Positions 33,970 through 43,675 of a stretch of DNA of 64,000 bases are shown here, piece by piece (positions within the stretch are counted from its first letter, which is position 1; every line of letters starts with the position of its first letter). The notes below the pieces were generated by a model that was not told the origin of the DNA, made no database searches, and saw only the letters and a program-made list of their open reading frames with translations. The stretch spans positions 51,845-115,844 of the forward strand of contig CAVPUV010000060.1 in the NCBI GenBank assembly GCA_963708905.1, read 5' to 3'. The stretch is from SHZL01 sp963708905. GTDB taxonomy: Bacteria > Pseudomonadota > Gammaproteobacteria > Xanthomonadales > SZUA-36. The translations under genes were made by a program, and so were the position numbers.

Positions 33970-35895
33970 TTGAACGATCTGGCCAAGAACCTGCTTACCT
34001 GGGCGATCATCGCTATCGTACTGGTGTCCATTTTCAACCACTACGCCAGCGTTGGCACCGCGCCGGACCCTTTGTCCTATTCCCAGTTTCTGAGTAATGT
34101 CAGAAACGGGCAGGTTGCCCAGGTGCACATCGAGAGCACCCAGAGTGGTAACACGGTCAGCGGACGGGGCACGGATGGCAAGGATTTCCACACCTTCGGG
34201 CCGCCTGATCCAAAGCTGATCGACGACCTGGTGGAAAACAAAGTCGAAATCACTGCCGAACCACCGGCGGAGCGGTCTGTTCTGGTTGATTTAATCCTTG
34301 GCGTGGCGCCCATACTCCTGCTGATTGGCGTTTGGGTCTACTTCATGCGCCAGATGCAGGGTGGTGGTGCTGGCCGTGGGGCCATGTCCTTTGGCAAGAG
34401 CCGGGCGAAATTACAGGGCGAAGACCAGGTCAAGATCACTTTTGCCGATGTGGCCGGAGTTGAGGAAGCCAAGGATGAAGTCAGCGAACTGGTCGAGTTC
34501 CTGCGCAATCCTGGTAAATTCCAGAAACTGGGTGGCCATATACCGCGCGGCGTGCTGATGGTAGGCGCGCCAGGTACCGGCAAGACCCTGCTGGCCAAAG
34601 CCATCGCCGGAGAAGCCAAGGTTCCCTTCTTCTCGATATCCGGTTCGGATTTCGTCGAAATGTTCGTGGGCGTGGGTGCTTCCCGCGTGCGCGATATGTT
34701 TGACCAGGCTAAAAAGCACGCTCCCTGCATCATCTTCATCGATGAGATCGATGCGGTCGGCCGTCATCGCGGCGCCGGTCTGGGTGGCGGTCACGACGAA
34801 CGTGAACAAACCCTCAACCAGTTGCTGGTTGAAATGGACGGATTCGAAGGCGGGGAGGGCGTCATTGTCATAGCCGCCACCAATCGGCCCGATGTACTGG
34901 ATCCGGCGTTATTGCGGCCAGGACGTTTTGACCGGCAGGTTTATGTACCCTTGCCTGATATCCGCGGCCGTGAGGCCATTCTGAAGGTACACATGCGCAA
35001 GGTGCCGCTGAATGATGATGTCGTTGCCAAGGTTATTGCACGCGGAACGCCCGGGTTTTCCGGCGCGGACCTGGCCAACCTGGTCAATGAAGCGGCATTG
35101 TTCGCGGCGCGTGACAACGCCAAATCAGTCACCATGGACCACCTCGACCGTGCCAAGGACAAGATCTTGATGGGCACGGAACGGCGTTCCATGGTCATGT
35201 CCGAGAAGGAAAAGAAACTGACTGCTTACCATGAGGCGGGGCACGCCATTGTCGGACGGCTGGTGCCGGAACACGACCCGGTATACAAAGTATCCATCAT
35301 TCCGCGCGGCAGGGCTCTGGGTATTACCATGTTCCTGCCCGAACAGGACAAGTACAGCATTTCGCGCAAGCAACTGGAAAGCCAACTGGCCAGCCTGTTC
35401 GGTGGGCGCGTTGCCGAAGAGCTCGTATTTGGCGCCGAGAACGTCACCACCGGCGCTTCCAATGACATTGAGCGTGCCACGACCATAGCGCGCAATATGA
35501 CCACCAAATGGGGCCTCACCGAGCGATTGGGTCCGCAGACCTATGCTGAAGAGGAAGATGAAGTTTTCCTGGGCCGGTCGGTGACACAGCATAAACACGT
35601 TTCGGATGACACTGCGCGCCTGATCGATGAAGAGGTTCGCACGATCATTGACAGCGCTCATCTCAGGGCGAAAAACCTGCTCGAAAGCCACATCGACCAG
35701 TTGCACCTCATGGCTGGCGCCTTGATGAAATACGAGTCCATAGACGGCAAGCAAATTGACCAGATCATGGAAGGTCGCGAGCCGGATCCGCCAGCAGGCT
35801 GGAATGACATCGAGCCTGAGGCGAAAACACCTGCCCCGGATGCGGCTGAGAAGGAAGCCCGTTCAACCATTGGCGGACCCGCTGAGCAGGTCTAG
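33970..35895 (+). CDS. ftsH: ATP-dependent zinc metalloprotease FtsH
   Basis: This membrane-anchored hexameric AAA+ protease degrades misfolded membrane proteins and short-lived regulators. The 641-residue protein has two N-terminal membrane helices (7-23 and ~102-120) around a periplasmic domain. The Walker A is GAPGTGKT at 199-206, followed by the Walker B IIFIDEIDAVGRHRG, the pore motif FVEMFVGVGASRVRD and the zinc site HEAGH at 421-425. The start is TTG at 33970 with AGAGG upstream, giving the family N-terminus (DLAKNLLTW). Confidence 0.97.
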   Translation: MNDLAKNLLTWAIIAIVLVSIFNHYASVGTAPDPLSYSQFLSNVRNGQVAQVHIESTQSGNTVSGRGTDGKDFHTFGPPDPKLIDDLVENKVEITAEPPAERSVLVDLILGVAPILLLIGVWVYFMRQMQGGGAGRGAMSFGKSRAKLQGEDQVKITFADVAGVEEAKDEVSELVEFLRNPGKFQKLGGHIPRGVLMVGAPGTGKTLLAKAIAGEAKVPFFSISGSDFVEMFVGVGASRVRDMFDQAKKHAPCIIFIDEIDAVGRHRGAGLGGGHDEREQTLNQLLVEMDGFEGGEGVIVIAATNRPDVLDPALLRPGRFDRQVYVPLPDIRGREAILKVHMRKVPLNDDVVAKVIARGTPGFSGADLANLVNEAALFAARDNAKSVTMDHLDRAKDKILMGTERRSMVMSEKEKKLTAYHEAGHAIVGRLVPEHDPVYKVSIIPRGRALGITMFLPEQDKYSISRKQLESQLASLFGGRVAEELVFGAENVTTGASNDIERATTIARNMTTKWGLTERLGPQTYAEEEDEVFLGRSVTQHKHVSDDTARLIDEEVRTIIDSAHLRAKNLLESHIDQLHLMAGALMKYESIDGKQIDQIMEGREPDPPAGWNDIEPEAKTPAPDAAEKEARSTIGGPAEQV

Positions 35896-35937
35896 CAAAC
35901 GCCAGACATGTCTGAGATCTATTGCTGGTAAGCCTGA

Positions 35938-36834
35938 TTGAGGACCCGGTCACTGAATTTTGCCGGTAAGGTCCTGACATTGGATCGCCCCCTGGTGATG
36001 GGAGTACTCAACGCCACAGCGGATTCTTTCTCCGACGGCGGCCGCTGGCTGGATACCGATGAAGCTCTGCGGCATTCGATGGACATGGCCGCTGCCGGGG
36101 CCGACCTCATCGATATCGGCGGTGAGTCAACGCGTCCCGGGGCTGGATCTATTTCAGCGGAAGAGGAAATCAGCCGAGTGATCCCGCTGATCGAGCGGCT
36201 TCGAGCTGAAACGGACATACCGATTTCCATTGATACCAGTAAGCCAGAGGTCATGCGGGAAGCTGTGCGCGCAGGTGCGGGCATGATCAACGATGTCCAT
36301 GCATTGCAAAATGAAGGCGCTGTCGACGCGGCCGCAAAGTTGCAGGTTCCGATATGCCTTATGCACATGCTCGGCCAGCCCCGCGACATGCAGAAAGCCC
36401 CGGCCTACGCGGACGTGGTTGCGGAGGTTTGCGCCTTTCTTTTGTCGCGTGCTGAGAAGTGCCAGGCGGCAGGCATTCCGGCCAGCGCCATTGTGCTGGA
36501 TCCGGGTTTTGGTTTTGGCAAGAGTCTGCAGCACAACCTTGACCTGTTTCACGCCATACCGCGCTTGTGTGCACTGGGCTTCCCACTGCTGATCGGGGTT
36601 TCGCGCAAATCCATGCTCGGCGCCATCACCGGCAAGCCGGTGCATGAGCGTACGACTGCGTCCGCTGTCGCTGCGGTGATGGCGGCGCGCTATGGTGCTT
36701 CGATCCTGCGGGTCCATGATGTGGCTGCAACCGTGGATGCACTCAAGACAGTCGCAGCGCTTACGGCTGAAAATGCCGGGGCAGAAAATGCTGTCACCCC
36801 GGCTCCCATGGGTTCAACCCGGAAAGCCCATTAG
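35938..36834 (+). CDS. folP: Dihydropteroate synthase
   Basis: This enzyme joins p-aminobenzoate to dihydropterin pyrophosphate in folate synthesis and is the target of sulfonamides. The 298-residue TIM-barrel protein shows VMGVLNATADSFSDGG, DIGGESTRPGA, IDTSKPEV, INDVHAL, LDPGFGFGKS and LIGVSRKSMLG. The start is TTG at 35938. The last codons (TRKAH and the stop) are read from the left arm of the palindromic element beginning at 36816, so the original C-terminus was probably altered there. Confidence 0.96.
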   Translation: MRTRSLNFAGKVLTLDRPLVMGVLNATADSFSDGGRWLDTDEALRHSMDMAAAGADLIDIGGESTRPGAGSISAEEEISRVIPLIERLRAETDIPISIDTSKPEVMREAVRAGAGMINDVHALQNEGAVDAAAKLQVPICLMHMLGQPRDMQKAPAYADVVAEVCAFLLSRAEKCQAAGIPASAIVLDPGFGFGKSLQHNLDLFHAIPRLCALGFPLLIGVSRKSMLGAITGKPVHERTTASAVAAVMAARYGASILRVHDVAATVDALKTVAALTAENAGAENAVTPAPMGSTRKAH

Positions 36835-36978
36835 GAGGCGCGATGATCGCGAAGAGATTTGGATTCACAAGGAATTTTCTGAGGGAGCGCAATGCCGGGC
36901 TGTATTGCCGACTGAAGAAAATTCCTTGTGGATTCAAAAATCGAGCGAGGGCGTGTCTCCTAATGGACTTTCCGGGTT
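36816..36978. mobile_element. Miniature palindromic element, family 4 (163 bp hairpin)
   Basis: The two halves are inverted copies: 36816-36880 pairs with 36916-36978. The outer part matches with few differences (AACCCGGAAAG.CCATTAGG against its complement). The inner 15 bp are perfect (CACAAGGAATTTTCT/AGAAAATTCCTTGTG), and the middle of each arm is poorer. The central loop contains a smaller hairpin (GCAAT/ATTGC). No coding potential. It fills the folP-glmM gap and overlaps the folP stop codon. Confidence 0.78.
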
Positions 36979-36989
36979 AGAATCACGCC

Positions 36990-38336
36990 ATGAATAACAA
37001 GTACTTTGGAACTGACGGCGTGCGCGGCACGGTCGGTGAATTCCCGATTACCGCCGACTTCATGCTCAGGCTGGGCCGGGCGGCAGGTATCGTGTTGGCC
37101 AAGGGTGAGAAACGGGCTGTCGTTATTGGCAAGGACACACGAATTTCGGGCTATATGTTTGAGTCCGCGTTGGAGGCCGGTCTGGCGGCCGCCGGAGCCA
37201 ACGTGTTTTTGCTGGGGCCCATGCCGACGCCCGCCGTTGCCTACCTGACACGCACTCTGTATGCCTGCGCCGGGATCGTCATTTCAGCATCGCACAACCC
37301 TTACCTGGACAACGGCATCAAGTTTTTCTCCGCTGACGGTGAAAAGTTGCCGGACGAGGTGGAAACGGCCATTGAAACAGCACTGGAGGGGCCTTTCACC
37401 ACGGTCGATTCCGCCAGGCTGGGTAAAGCTTCACGGGTGGATGATGCGGCCGGCCGCTATATCGAGTTTTGCAAGGGTACGACACCCTTTGGCATGTCCC
37501 TGGAGAGTCTGAAGATCACCCTGGATTGTGCCAATGGCGCTACTTACAAGGTCGCTCCCGCGGTTCTGCGCGAACTCGGCGCCAAAGTGCACGCGATTGC
37601 GGATGATCCCAATGGCATGAACATCAACGACCATTGTGGTTCCACCGAGCCGGAACTGATGCAAAGCGAAGTTTTACGCACCGGCTCAGATGTGGGTATT
37701 GCGCTGGATGGAGATGGCGACCGGGTGGTGATGGCCGACCACGAGGGTACGCTGGTTGATGGCGATGAATTGCTTTACATCCTGGCCAAGGCGCGCCAGA
37801 AAGCCGGTACCCTGGTCGGTGGCGTGGTCGGTACCGTGATGACCAATTTCGGTCTGGAACTGGCATTGTCCGAGAACGGGATTCCTTTCGAACGCACCCC
37901 GGTAGGCGACCGCCATATACACCGCGCCCTGATCCGCAACGGCTGGAAACTGGGTGGCGAGACCTCAGGACACTTGCTGTGCCTCGACCGGGCCAGCACC
38001 GGCGATGGCATCGTCATGGCCTTGCAGGTGCTTGAAGTTATGGTGCAAACCGGCAAGCGCCTGTCCGAACTCAAGGCCGGGCTGCAAAAGTTTCCGCAAA
38101 CCATGATCAATGTCCCGGTAGGCGCGAACGGCTGGCAGATGCTTGCACAGTCCGGAGTGATACGTGATGCCGTTAAAGTCATCGAGGCCGAATTGAACGG
38201 CATGGGCCGGGTCATACTGCGCCCCTCCGGCACGGAGCCGCTGATCCGCGTGACCCTGGAAGGTTCCGATCCCACGCAGGTGCAGCGCCTGGCACAGCAG
38301 CTGGCCGACACGGTGCGGCAGGAACTGCTGGGCTGA
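36990..38336 (+). CDS. glmM: Phosphoglucosamine mutase
   Basis: It converts glucosamine-6-phosphate to glucosamine-1-phosphate for peptidoglycan and LPS. The 448-residue protein starts FGTDGVRGTVGEFPIT. The phosphorylated serine is in ISASHNPYLDNGIKFF (about residue 101), followed by the metal loop ALDGDGDRVVMAD, GETSGHLL and the phosphate-binding RPSGTEPLIRVTLEG. It usually follows ftsH-folP. Here the palindromic element lies just 11 bases upstream of its ATG, so expression may depend on read-through or on sequence within the element. Confidence 0.97.
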   Translation: MNNKYFGTDGVRGTVGEFPITADFMLRLGRAAGIVLAKGEKRAVVIGKDTRISGYMFESALEAGLAAAGANVFLLGPMPTPAVAYLTRTLYACAGIVISASHNPYLDNGIKFFSADGEKLPDEVETAIETALEGPFTTVDSARLGKASRVDDAAGRYIEFCKGTTPFGMSLESLKITLDCANGATYKVAPAVLRELGAKVHAIADDPNGMNINDHCGSTEPELMQSEVLRTGSDVGIALDGDGDRVVMADHEGTLVDGDELLYILAKARQKAGTLVGGVVGTVMTNFGLELALSENGIPFERTPVGDRHIHRALIRNGWKLGGETSGHLLCLDRASTGDGIVMALQVLEVMVQTGKRLSELKAGLQKFPQTMINVPVGANGWQMLAQSGVIRDAVKVIEAELNGMGRVILRPSGTEPLIRVTLEGSDPTQVQRLAQQLADTVRQELLG

Positions 38337-38363
38337 AAGCTTCATTGGCTATCCAACCGCTAA

Positions 38364-39560
38364 TTACGTTTTTAGCACGCCCAGTTGTCGCCCCACCTGG
38401 CTGAAAGCTTCGATGGCACGATCCAGATGTTCCCTGCTGTGCGCTGCTGAAATCTGCACGCGGATGCGGGCTTCTCCCTCGGGCACGACCGGGTAGAAAA
38501 AGCCGATGACGTAAATACCCTCTTGCAGCAGCCGGCGGGCGAATTCCTGGGCCAGCGGAGCATCGTAAAGCATGACCGGAACGATGGGGTGTTCGCCAGG
38601 CTTGATGTCGAAGCCTATGCTACCCATGGCAGCGCGAAAATAGTGCGTGTTTTGCTCCAGCCGATCGCGTAATGCGGTGGAAGCGCTCAACATGGCAAAT
38701 ACCCGGATCGAAGCTGCAGCCAGGGGTGGCGGCAAAGTGTTGGAGAACAGGTAAGGCCGGGAGCGCTGTCGCAACAGGTCGATGATCGGCTGACGCCCGG
38801 TGGTAAAACCGCCCGAGCCGCCACCCAGCGCCTTGCCCAGAGTTGAAGTGAAAATATCCACTTTTTCCAGCACTCCATGGTGCTCAGCCGAGCCGCGCCC
38901 GGTGCCGCCAATAAAACCGGTGGCGTGGCTGTCGTCCACCATCAGCAGGGCATCGTATTTTTCCGCCAGTTCCGTGATCCGGTCCAGCCTGGCGATGAAA
39001 CCATCCATGCTGAATACGCCATCGGTCGCTATCAGTCGCGTGCGGCAATTACGGGTGTCCTGCAGGATCGCCTCGAGCGCCGCCATATCGCTATTCGGAT
39101 AGCGCTGCCTTTGCGCTTTGCACAGCCTGATGCCGTCAATAATGGAGGCGTGGTTCAGGGCGTCCGAAATCACCACATCTTCCTCACCGAGCAGGGTCTC
39201 GAACAGACCACCATTGGCATCGAAACAGGAGCTGTAAAGGATGGTGTCTGCGGTGCCGAAAAAAGTGGAAATCGTATGTTCCAGCTGCTTGTGCAGGTCC
39301 TGCGTGCCACAGATAAAACGCACGCTGGCCATGCCGAAACCGTGATCTTCAAGCGCCGCACGCGCTGCAGCGATCACTTCGGGGTGGTCCGCCAGGCCAA
39401 GGTAATTATTGGCGCAGAAATTCAATACTTCCGCACCGCCTTGCACACGGATTGTCACGCCCTGGGGGCTGGTGATGATGCGCTCGTCCTTGTATAGCCC
39501 GGCATCCCTGATTTCCTTGAGCGTAGCACGGAAATACTCCAGCGCCTGTTCGCCTGGCAT
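38364..39560 (-). CDS. kbl: Glycine C-acetyltransferase (2-amino-3-ketobutyrate CoA ligase)
   Basis: This PLP enzyme splits 2-amino-3-oxobutanoate with CoA into glycine and acetyl-CoA, the second step of threonine degradation. The 398-residue protein has NFCANNYLGLADHPEV, VRFICGTQDLHKQLE, VDDSHATGFIGGTGRG and the PLP lysine in TLGKALGGGSGG (about residue 244). It starts 3 bases after the tdh stop, so the two are one operon. The order tdh-kbl is the reverse of E. coli's kbl-tdh. Confidence 0.97.
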   Translation of the reverse strand: MPGEQALEYFRATLKEIRDAGLYKDERIITSPQGVTIRVQGGAEVLNFCANNYLGLADHPEVIAAARAALEDHGFGMASVRFICGTQDLHKQLEHTISTFFGTADTILYSSCFDANGGLFETLLGEEDVVISDALNHASIIDGIRLCKAQRQRYPNSDMAALEAILQDTRNCRTRLIATDGVFSMDGFIARLDRITELAEKYDALLMVDDSHATGFIGGTGRGSAEHHGVLEKVDIFTSTLGKALGGGSGGFTTGRQPIIDLLRQRSRPYLFSNTLPPPLAAASIRVFAMLSASTALRDRLEQNTHYFRAAMGSIGFDIKPGEHPIVPVMLYDAPLAQEFARRLLQEGIYVIGFFYPVVPEGEARIRVQISAAHSREHLDRAIEAFSQVGRQLGVLKT

Positions 39561-39563
39561 GGT

Positions 39564-40607
39564 TCAGATTTCTCCTGTCCAGTCACACACGACTTTGCCG
39601 CATTCTCCGGCCCGCATCAGCTGGAAACCCCGTTCGAAGTCATCAATAGGGATGTGGTGAGTGAGGACACGTCCCAGCGGAAATCCGCTCAGCACCATTT
39701 GTGTCATCTTGTACCAGGTTTCATACATGCGGCGGCCGTAGATGCCATGCAATTCCAGGCCCTTGAAAATTATCTGATCCCAGTCACAGCCGGTGCCTTC
39801 CGGCAACAAGCCCAGCAATGCCACTTTGCCGCCATGGTACATATGGCGCAGCAGGTCATTGAAAGCCACTGCATTGCCGGACATCTCCATGCCAATGTCA
39901 AAGCCATCAATTTTCAGCTCGTGCACGACATCCGCGATGGACTCCCGCTGAACATTAATGGTCCGGCTGGCGCCCATGTCACGCGCCAGGCCCAGGCGAT
40001 AATCATTCACATCGGTGATGACCACGTGCCTCGCGCCCACGTGCCGGCAGATGCCGGCGGCAATGATGCCGATAGGGCCCGCACCGGTGATCAGGACATC
40101 TTCACCCACCAGGTCAAACTGCAATACGCAGTGTGCGGCATTGCCAAACGGGTCAAAAAATGCGGCCAACTCGGGCGCGATGTCGTGCGGAATGGGCCAC
40201 AGGTTGGTTGCCGGCACGACAATGTATTCGGCAAAGGCGCCGTTGCGGTTAACGCCGATGCCAATGGTGTTTGGGCAAAGATGCGGTTTGCCGGCACGGC
40301 AGTTACGGCAATGACCGCAAACGACGTGACCTTCCGCAGAGACCCGGTCTCCGCTCTTATAGCCGGTGACTCCTTCTCCCAACGCCTCGATGCGGCCGAC
40401 GAATTCATGGCCAATCACGAGGCCTGGAACGATCGTGCGCCTGGCCCACTCATCCCAGTTATAAATATGCACATCGGTGCCGCAGATGGCGGTTTTCTCC
40501 AGACGGATCAGGACTTCGTTGGTCCCTGGAGCCGGTATGGCGACCTCTTCCATCCAGATACCGGTCTCGCTCTTGCTTTTTACCAGTGCCCGCATGGTCG
40601 ATGTCAT
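39564..40607 (-). CDS. tdh: L-threonine 3-dehydrogenase
   Basis: This zinc- and NAD-dependent enzyme oxidises threonine to 2-amino-3-oxobutanoate for Kbl. The 347-residue protein has the catalytic zinc region KTAICGTDVHIYNWDEW with GHEFVG, the structural zinc Cys cluster CGHCRNCRAGKPHLC, and the nucleotide fold ITGAGPIGIIAAGICRHVGA. ATG 40607 has a G-rich Shine-Dalgarno; ATG 40595 is the alternative and matches the E. coli N-terminus. Confidence 0.97.
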   Translation of the reverse strand: MTSTMRALVKSKSETGIWMEEVAIPAPGTNEVLIRLEKTAICGTDVHIYNWDEWARRTIVPGLVIGHEFVGRIEALGEGVTGYKSGDRVSAEGHVVCGHCRNCRAGKPHLCPNTIGIGVNRNGAFAEYIVVPATNLWPIPHDIAPELAAFFDPFGNAAHCVLQFDLVGEDVLITGAGPIGIIAAGICRHVGARHVVITDVNDYRLGLARDMGASRTINVQRESIADVVHELKIDGFDIGMEMSGNAVAFNDLLRHMYHGGKVALLGLLPEGTGCDWDQIIFKGLELHGIYGRRMYETWYKMTQMVLSGFPLGRVLTHHIPIDDFERGFQLMRAGECGKVVCDWTGEI

Positions 40608-40732
40608 GAGTCCCCCTGCTATCCTGTAATAGGCGCCGAAACGTAGCGGTCACTGGTGCAATATGCAGGCTTAAGTGTATTCTACGCGGTCCCTGATGTT
40701 CACAGGATACCGTTTACCGGACCAGCACGGCA

Positions 40733-42097
40733 ATGAAAGGTAAGCTCTACATCAAGACTCATGGTTGTCAGATGAACGAGTATGATTCCGCGAAAATGCG
40801 GGATGTGCTGCTGGCTTCGCATGGTCTTGATCTGACGGATCACGAAGAAGAGGCTGATGTCATCCTGATCAATACCTGCTCGATTCGTGACAAGGCCCAG
40901 GAAAAGGTGTTTTCTCAGTTGGGCCGGTGGAAGCACCTCAAGCGACGCAATCCTCAGGTGGTTATTGGTGTCGGCGGCTGCGTGGCCAGCCAGGAAGGTT
41001 CTGCCATTTTCGACCGCGCACCCTACGTCGATATGGTGTTCGGCCCGCAGACCTTGCATCGCTTGCCGGCGATGCTGGATGCAGTGCGTCAGACCGGGCA
41101 CCACGCCATCGACATTTCCTTTCCGGAAGTGGAGAAGTTTGACCACCTGCCTGAGCCTGGCGCACGCGGCCCGACTGCATTTGTATCCATCATGGAAGGC
41201 TGCAGCAAGTACTGCACTTTTTGTGTTGTGCCTTACACGCGGGGTGAAGAAGTCAGCCGACCGTTTGATGACGTGATTGCCGAATGCGCCATACTGGCTG
41301 ATAAAAATGTTCGTGAAATCAACTTCCTGGGTCAAAACGTGAATGCCTACCGGGGAATGATGCACGACGGTTCCCATGCAGACCTGGCGCTACTGATTCA
41401 TTATGTGGCCGCCATCGATGGCATAGATCGCATCCGTTTCACCACCTCCCACCCCGTCGAGTTTTCCGCCAGCCTGATTGATGCATTCGGCGAAGTGCCA
41501 GAATTGGCCAATTACCTGCACCTGCCGGTGCAAAGTGGCTCGGACAGGGTTTTGGGATTGATGAAACGTGGCCACACCGTGTTGGAGTACAAACAGAAAA
41601 TCCGGCGAGTGCGGGAAAAACGGCCGGATATCAGTCTGTCATCGGATTTTATCGTCGGTTTTCCCGGGGAAACCGAGCGTGATTTCGCCGCTACGCTCAA
41701 ATTGATCGAGGAACTTCAATTCGACCAGAGCTTCAGTTTCATTTATTCACCCCGCCCCGGCACGCCGGCTGCCAGTCTGCCGGACGAACTCCCGCTTGCG
41801 GCTAAAAAGGAACGCCTGGCAAGGCTGCAGAATTTGATCACGCAACAGGCGGACCGGATCAGTGCAGGCATGATTAACTCCGTCCAGCGTGTTCTGGTTG
41901 AAGGCCCCAGCAGGAAAAATGCCCGCCAGCTGGCAGGCAGGACTGAAAACAACCGCATGGTCAACTTTGCAGGACATCCGCGGATGATCGGCCAGTTCAT
42001 CGATGTGCTGATCACAGAGGCGCTGAGTCATTCATTGCGCGGTCGAGTCCTGGCCATTGACTCCGGTGCCGCTGCTTTGCCTGATGCAACCCAATGA
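40733..42097 (+). CDS. miaB: tRNA-2-methylthio-N6-adenosine methylthiotransferase
   Basis: This radical-SAM enzyme adds the methylthio group to i6A37 of tRNAs. The 454-residue protein has an N-terminal UPF0004 domain with auxiliary-cluster cysteines (HGCQMNEYDS, INTCSIRDKA, GVGGCVA). The radical-SAM motif CSKYCTFCVVPYTRG and a C-terminal TRAM domain complete it. It is divergent from tdh and overlaps the next gene by four bases (ATGA). It opens the miaB-phoH-ybeY-corC cluster. Confidence 0.97.
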   Translation: MKGKLYIKTHGCQMNEYDSAKMRDVLLASHGLDLTDHEEEADVILINTCSIRDKAQEKVFSQLGRWKHLKRRNPQVVIGVGGCVASQEGSAIFDRAPYVDMVFGPQTLHRLPAMLDAVRQTGHHAIDISFPEVEKFDHLPEPGARGPTAFVSIMEGCSKYCTFCVVPYTRGEEVSRPFDDVIAECAILADKNVREINFLGQNVNAYRGMMHDGSHADLALLIHYVAAIDGIDRIRFTTSHPVEFSASLIDAFGEVPELANYLHLPVQSGSDRVLGLMKRGHTVLEYKQKIRRVREKRPDISLSSDFIVGFPGETERDFAATLKLIEELQFDQSFSFIYSPRPGTPAASLPDELPLAAKKERLARLQNLITQQADRISAGMINSVQRVLVEGPSRKNARQLAGRTENNRMVNFAGHPRMIGQFIDVLITEALSHSLRGRVLAIDSGAAALPDATQ

Positions 42098-43071
42098 GTG
42101 ACCGCCTGGCGCTGGAACTGGAGCCTGCAGATAGTCTGAGGCTTGCCAATCTTTGCGGGCAGTTCGATGGCCACCTCAAACAGATCGAATCGCGTCTCGA
42201 CGTGGTGATTTTTTGTCGTGGCAACCTGTTCACCATCGAAGGGGCCGAGCGACCGGCCAGGGCGGCACGACGTCTGCTGCAAGCATTGTATCGACTGACC
42301 GAAATGGACGTGCTCACTCCAGGCCTCATCAACCTGCATTTGCAGGAATCCGGCATGGCCGAGTTGGGTAGCACAGCCGCCGCGCCGGATCCTGGACAGG
42401 AAATTGGCATCAAGACCAAGCGCGGCATCATCCGTGGGCGCGGTCCCAATCAGAAAAATTACCTGAAGAGCATAACCACTCATGCCATCACTTTTGGTGT
42501 GGGCCCGGCAGGCACCGGCAAAACGTTTCTTGCCGTGGCATGCGCCGTTGGCGCCCTGCAGGAAGACAGCGTGCAACGAATTGTCCTGGTCCGGCCGGCG
42601 GTGGAGGCGGGCGAACGTCTGGGGTTCCTGCCTGGTGACATGGCGCAGAAGGTCGATCCCTACCTGCGGCCGCTATACGATGCCTTGTATGAAATGCTTG
42701 GTATCGAGCGGGTTGCCGCTTTGATGGATCGCAACGTGATCGAAGTCGCACCTCTGGCTTTCATGCGCGGGCGCACGCTTAACGATGCCTTCGTGATCCT
42801 CGATGAAGCACAGAACACCACCCGCGAACAGATGAAAATGTTCCTCACGCGTATTGGCTTTGGATCGACCGCCGTCGTCACCGGCGATGTCACGCAAATA
42901 GATTTGCCCAATAAACGCATGTCCGGACTGAAGCACGCAGTGGAGATCCTGCAAAATGTGAAGGGCATCAGTTTTTGTAATTTTGCGGCGAGCGACGTGG
43001 TACGTCACCCCATGGTCCAGCATATCGTCGAGGCCTACGAAGCGGCGAAAAAGGATGCTGATGACGATTGA
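42094..43071 (+). CDS. ybeZ: PhoH-like ATPase (YbeZ)
   Basis: This 325-residue cytosolic P-loop protein has Walker A GPAGTGKTF and the Walker B/DEAQ-like VILDEAQNTTREQMKMFLTRIG. The surrounding PhoH blocks (VRPAVEAGERLGFLPGDMAQKVDPYLRPLYD, GRTLNDAF) are all present. It is thought to act with YbeY in rRNA processing and RNA quality control. It overlaps miaB by four bases and ybeY by 11. Confidence 0.95.
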   Translation: MSDRLALELEPADSLRLANLCGQFDGHLKQIESRLDVVIFCRGNLFTIEGAERPARAARRLLQALYRLTEMDVLTPGLINLHLQESGMAELGSTAAAPDPGQEIGIKTKRGIIRGRGPNQKNYLKSITTHAITFGVGPAGTGKTFLAVACAVGALQEDSVQRIVLVRPAVEAGERLGFLPGDMAQKVDPYLRPLYDALYEMLGIERVAALMDRNVIEVAPLAFMRGRTLNDAFVILDEAQNTTREQMKMFLTRIGFGSTAVVTGDVTQIDLPNKRMSGLKHAVEILQNVKGISFCNFAASDVVRHPMVQHIVEAYEAAKKDADDD

Positions 43072-43519
43072 CCTGGATGTGCAGAGAGCGTCTGGAGGCG
43101 TTGAGGATATCCCGGGCGATAGCTGTTTTCAGCGCTGGGCGGAAGCCGTCCTGCACGACCGTAGCCACGCGATTCTGACCATTCGGGTGGTGGATTGCGC
43201 AGAGAGCGCCGCGCTCAATTTGCGCTTTCGCTCCCGGCAAGGACCGACCAATGTACTTTCGTTCGCAGCGGACGTGCCGGCCGAGGTCGATCTTCCATTG
43301 CTCGGTGACATCGTGATTTGTGCACCCCTGGTCGCGGAAGAAGCGGCGGCACAAGGCAAAGACCCGCAAGCACATTGGGCGCATTTGGTGATACATGGTG
43401 TGCTTCACCTGCTGGAGTATGATCACCAGTCAGAAGCGCAAGCACGGCAGATGGAGTCCCGTGAGATTGCCTTGCTGGCTTCTCTTGGTTTTTCCGATCC
43501 CTACCAGTTAGCACCGTGA
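43061..43519 (+). CDS. ybeY: rRNA maturation endoribonuclease YbeY
   Basis: This zinc-dependent RNase is needed for 16S rRNA 3' maturation and ribosome quality control. The 152-residue protein has the family core LNLRFRSRQGPTNVLSF, LLGDIVICAPLVAEEA and the metal motif HGVLHLLEYDH (HGxxHxxxxDH). The start at 43061 overlaps the end of the PhoH gene; an ATG two codons upstream (43055) is also possible. Confidence 0.95.
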   Translation: MTIDLDVQRASGGVEDIPGDSCFQRWAEAVLHDRSHAILTIRVVDCAESAALNLRFRSRQGPTNVLSFAADVPAEVDLPLLGDIVICAPLVAEEAAAQGKDPQAHWAHLVIHGVLHLLEYDHQSEAQARQMESREIALLASLGFSDPYQLAP

Positions 43520-43675
43520 CCTGGGACGATTCCGCTGCCTGCATGACAAAAGAAACAAAAAAAGCTGGATTAGTGACACCGTCACCTCTATATTCGGGGA
43601 TGACGCGAATGGCGTTGCCAGCTTTACCCCGGGTTTTCCAGGCTGTTGCTTGTGGACAGGATCCGGGTTTGCATC

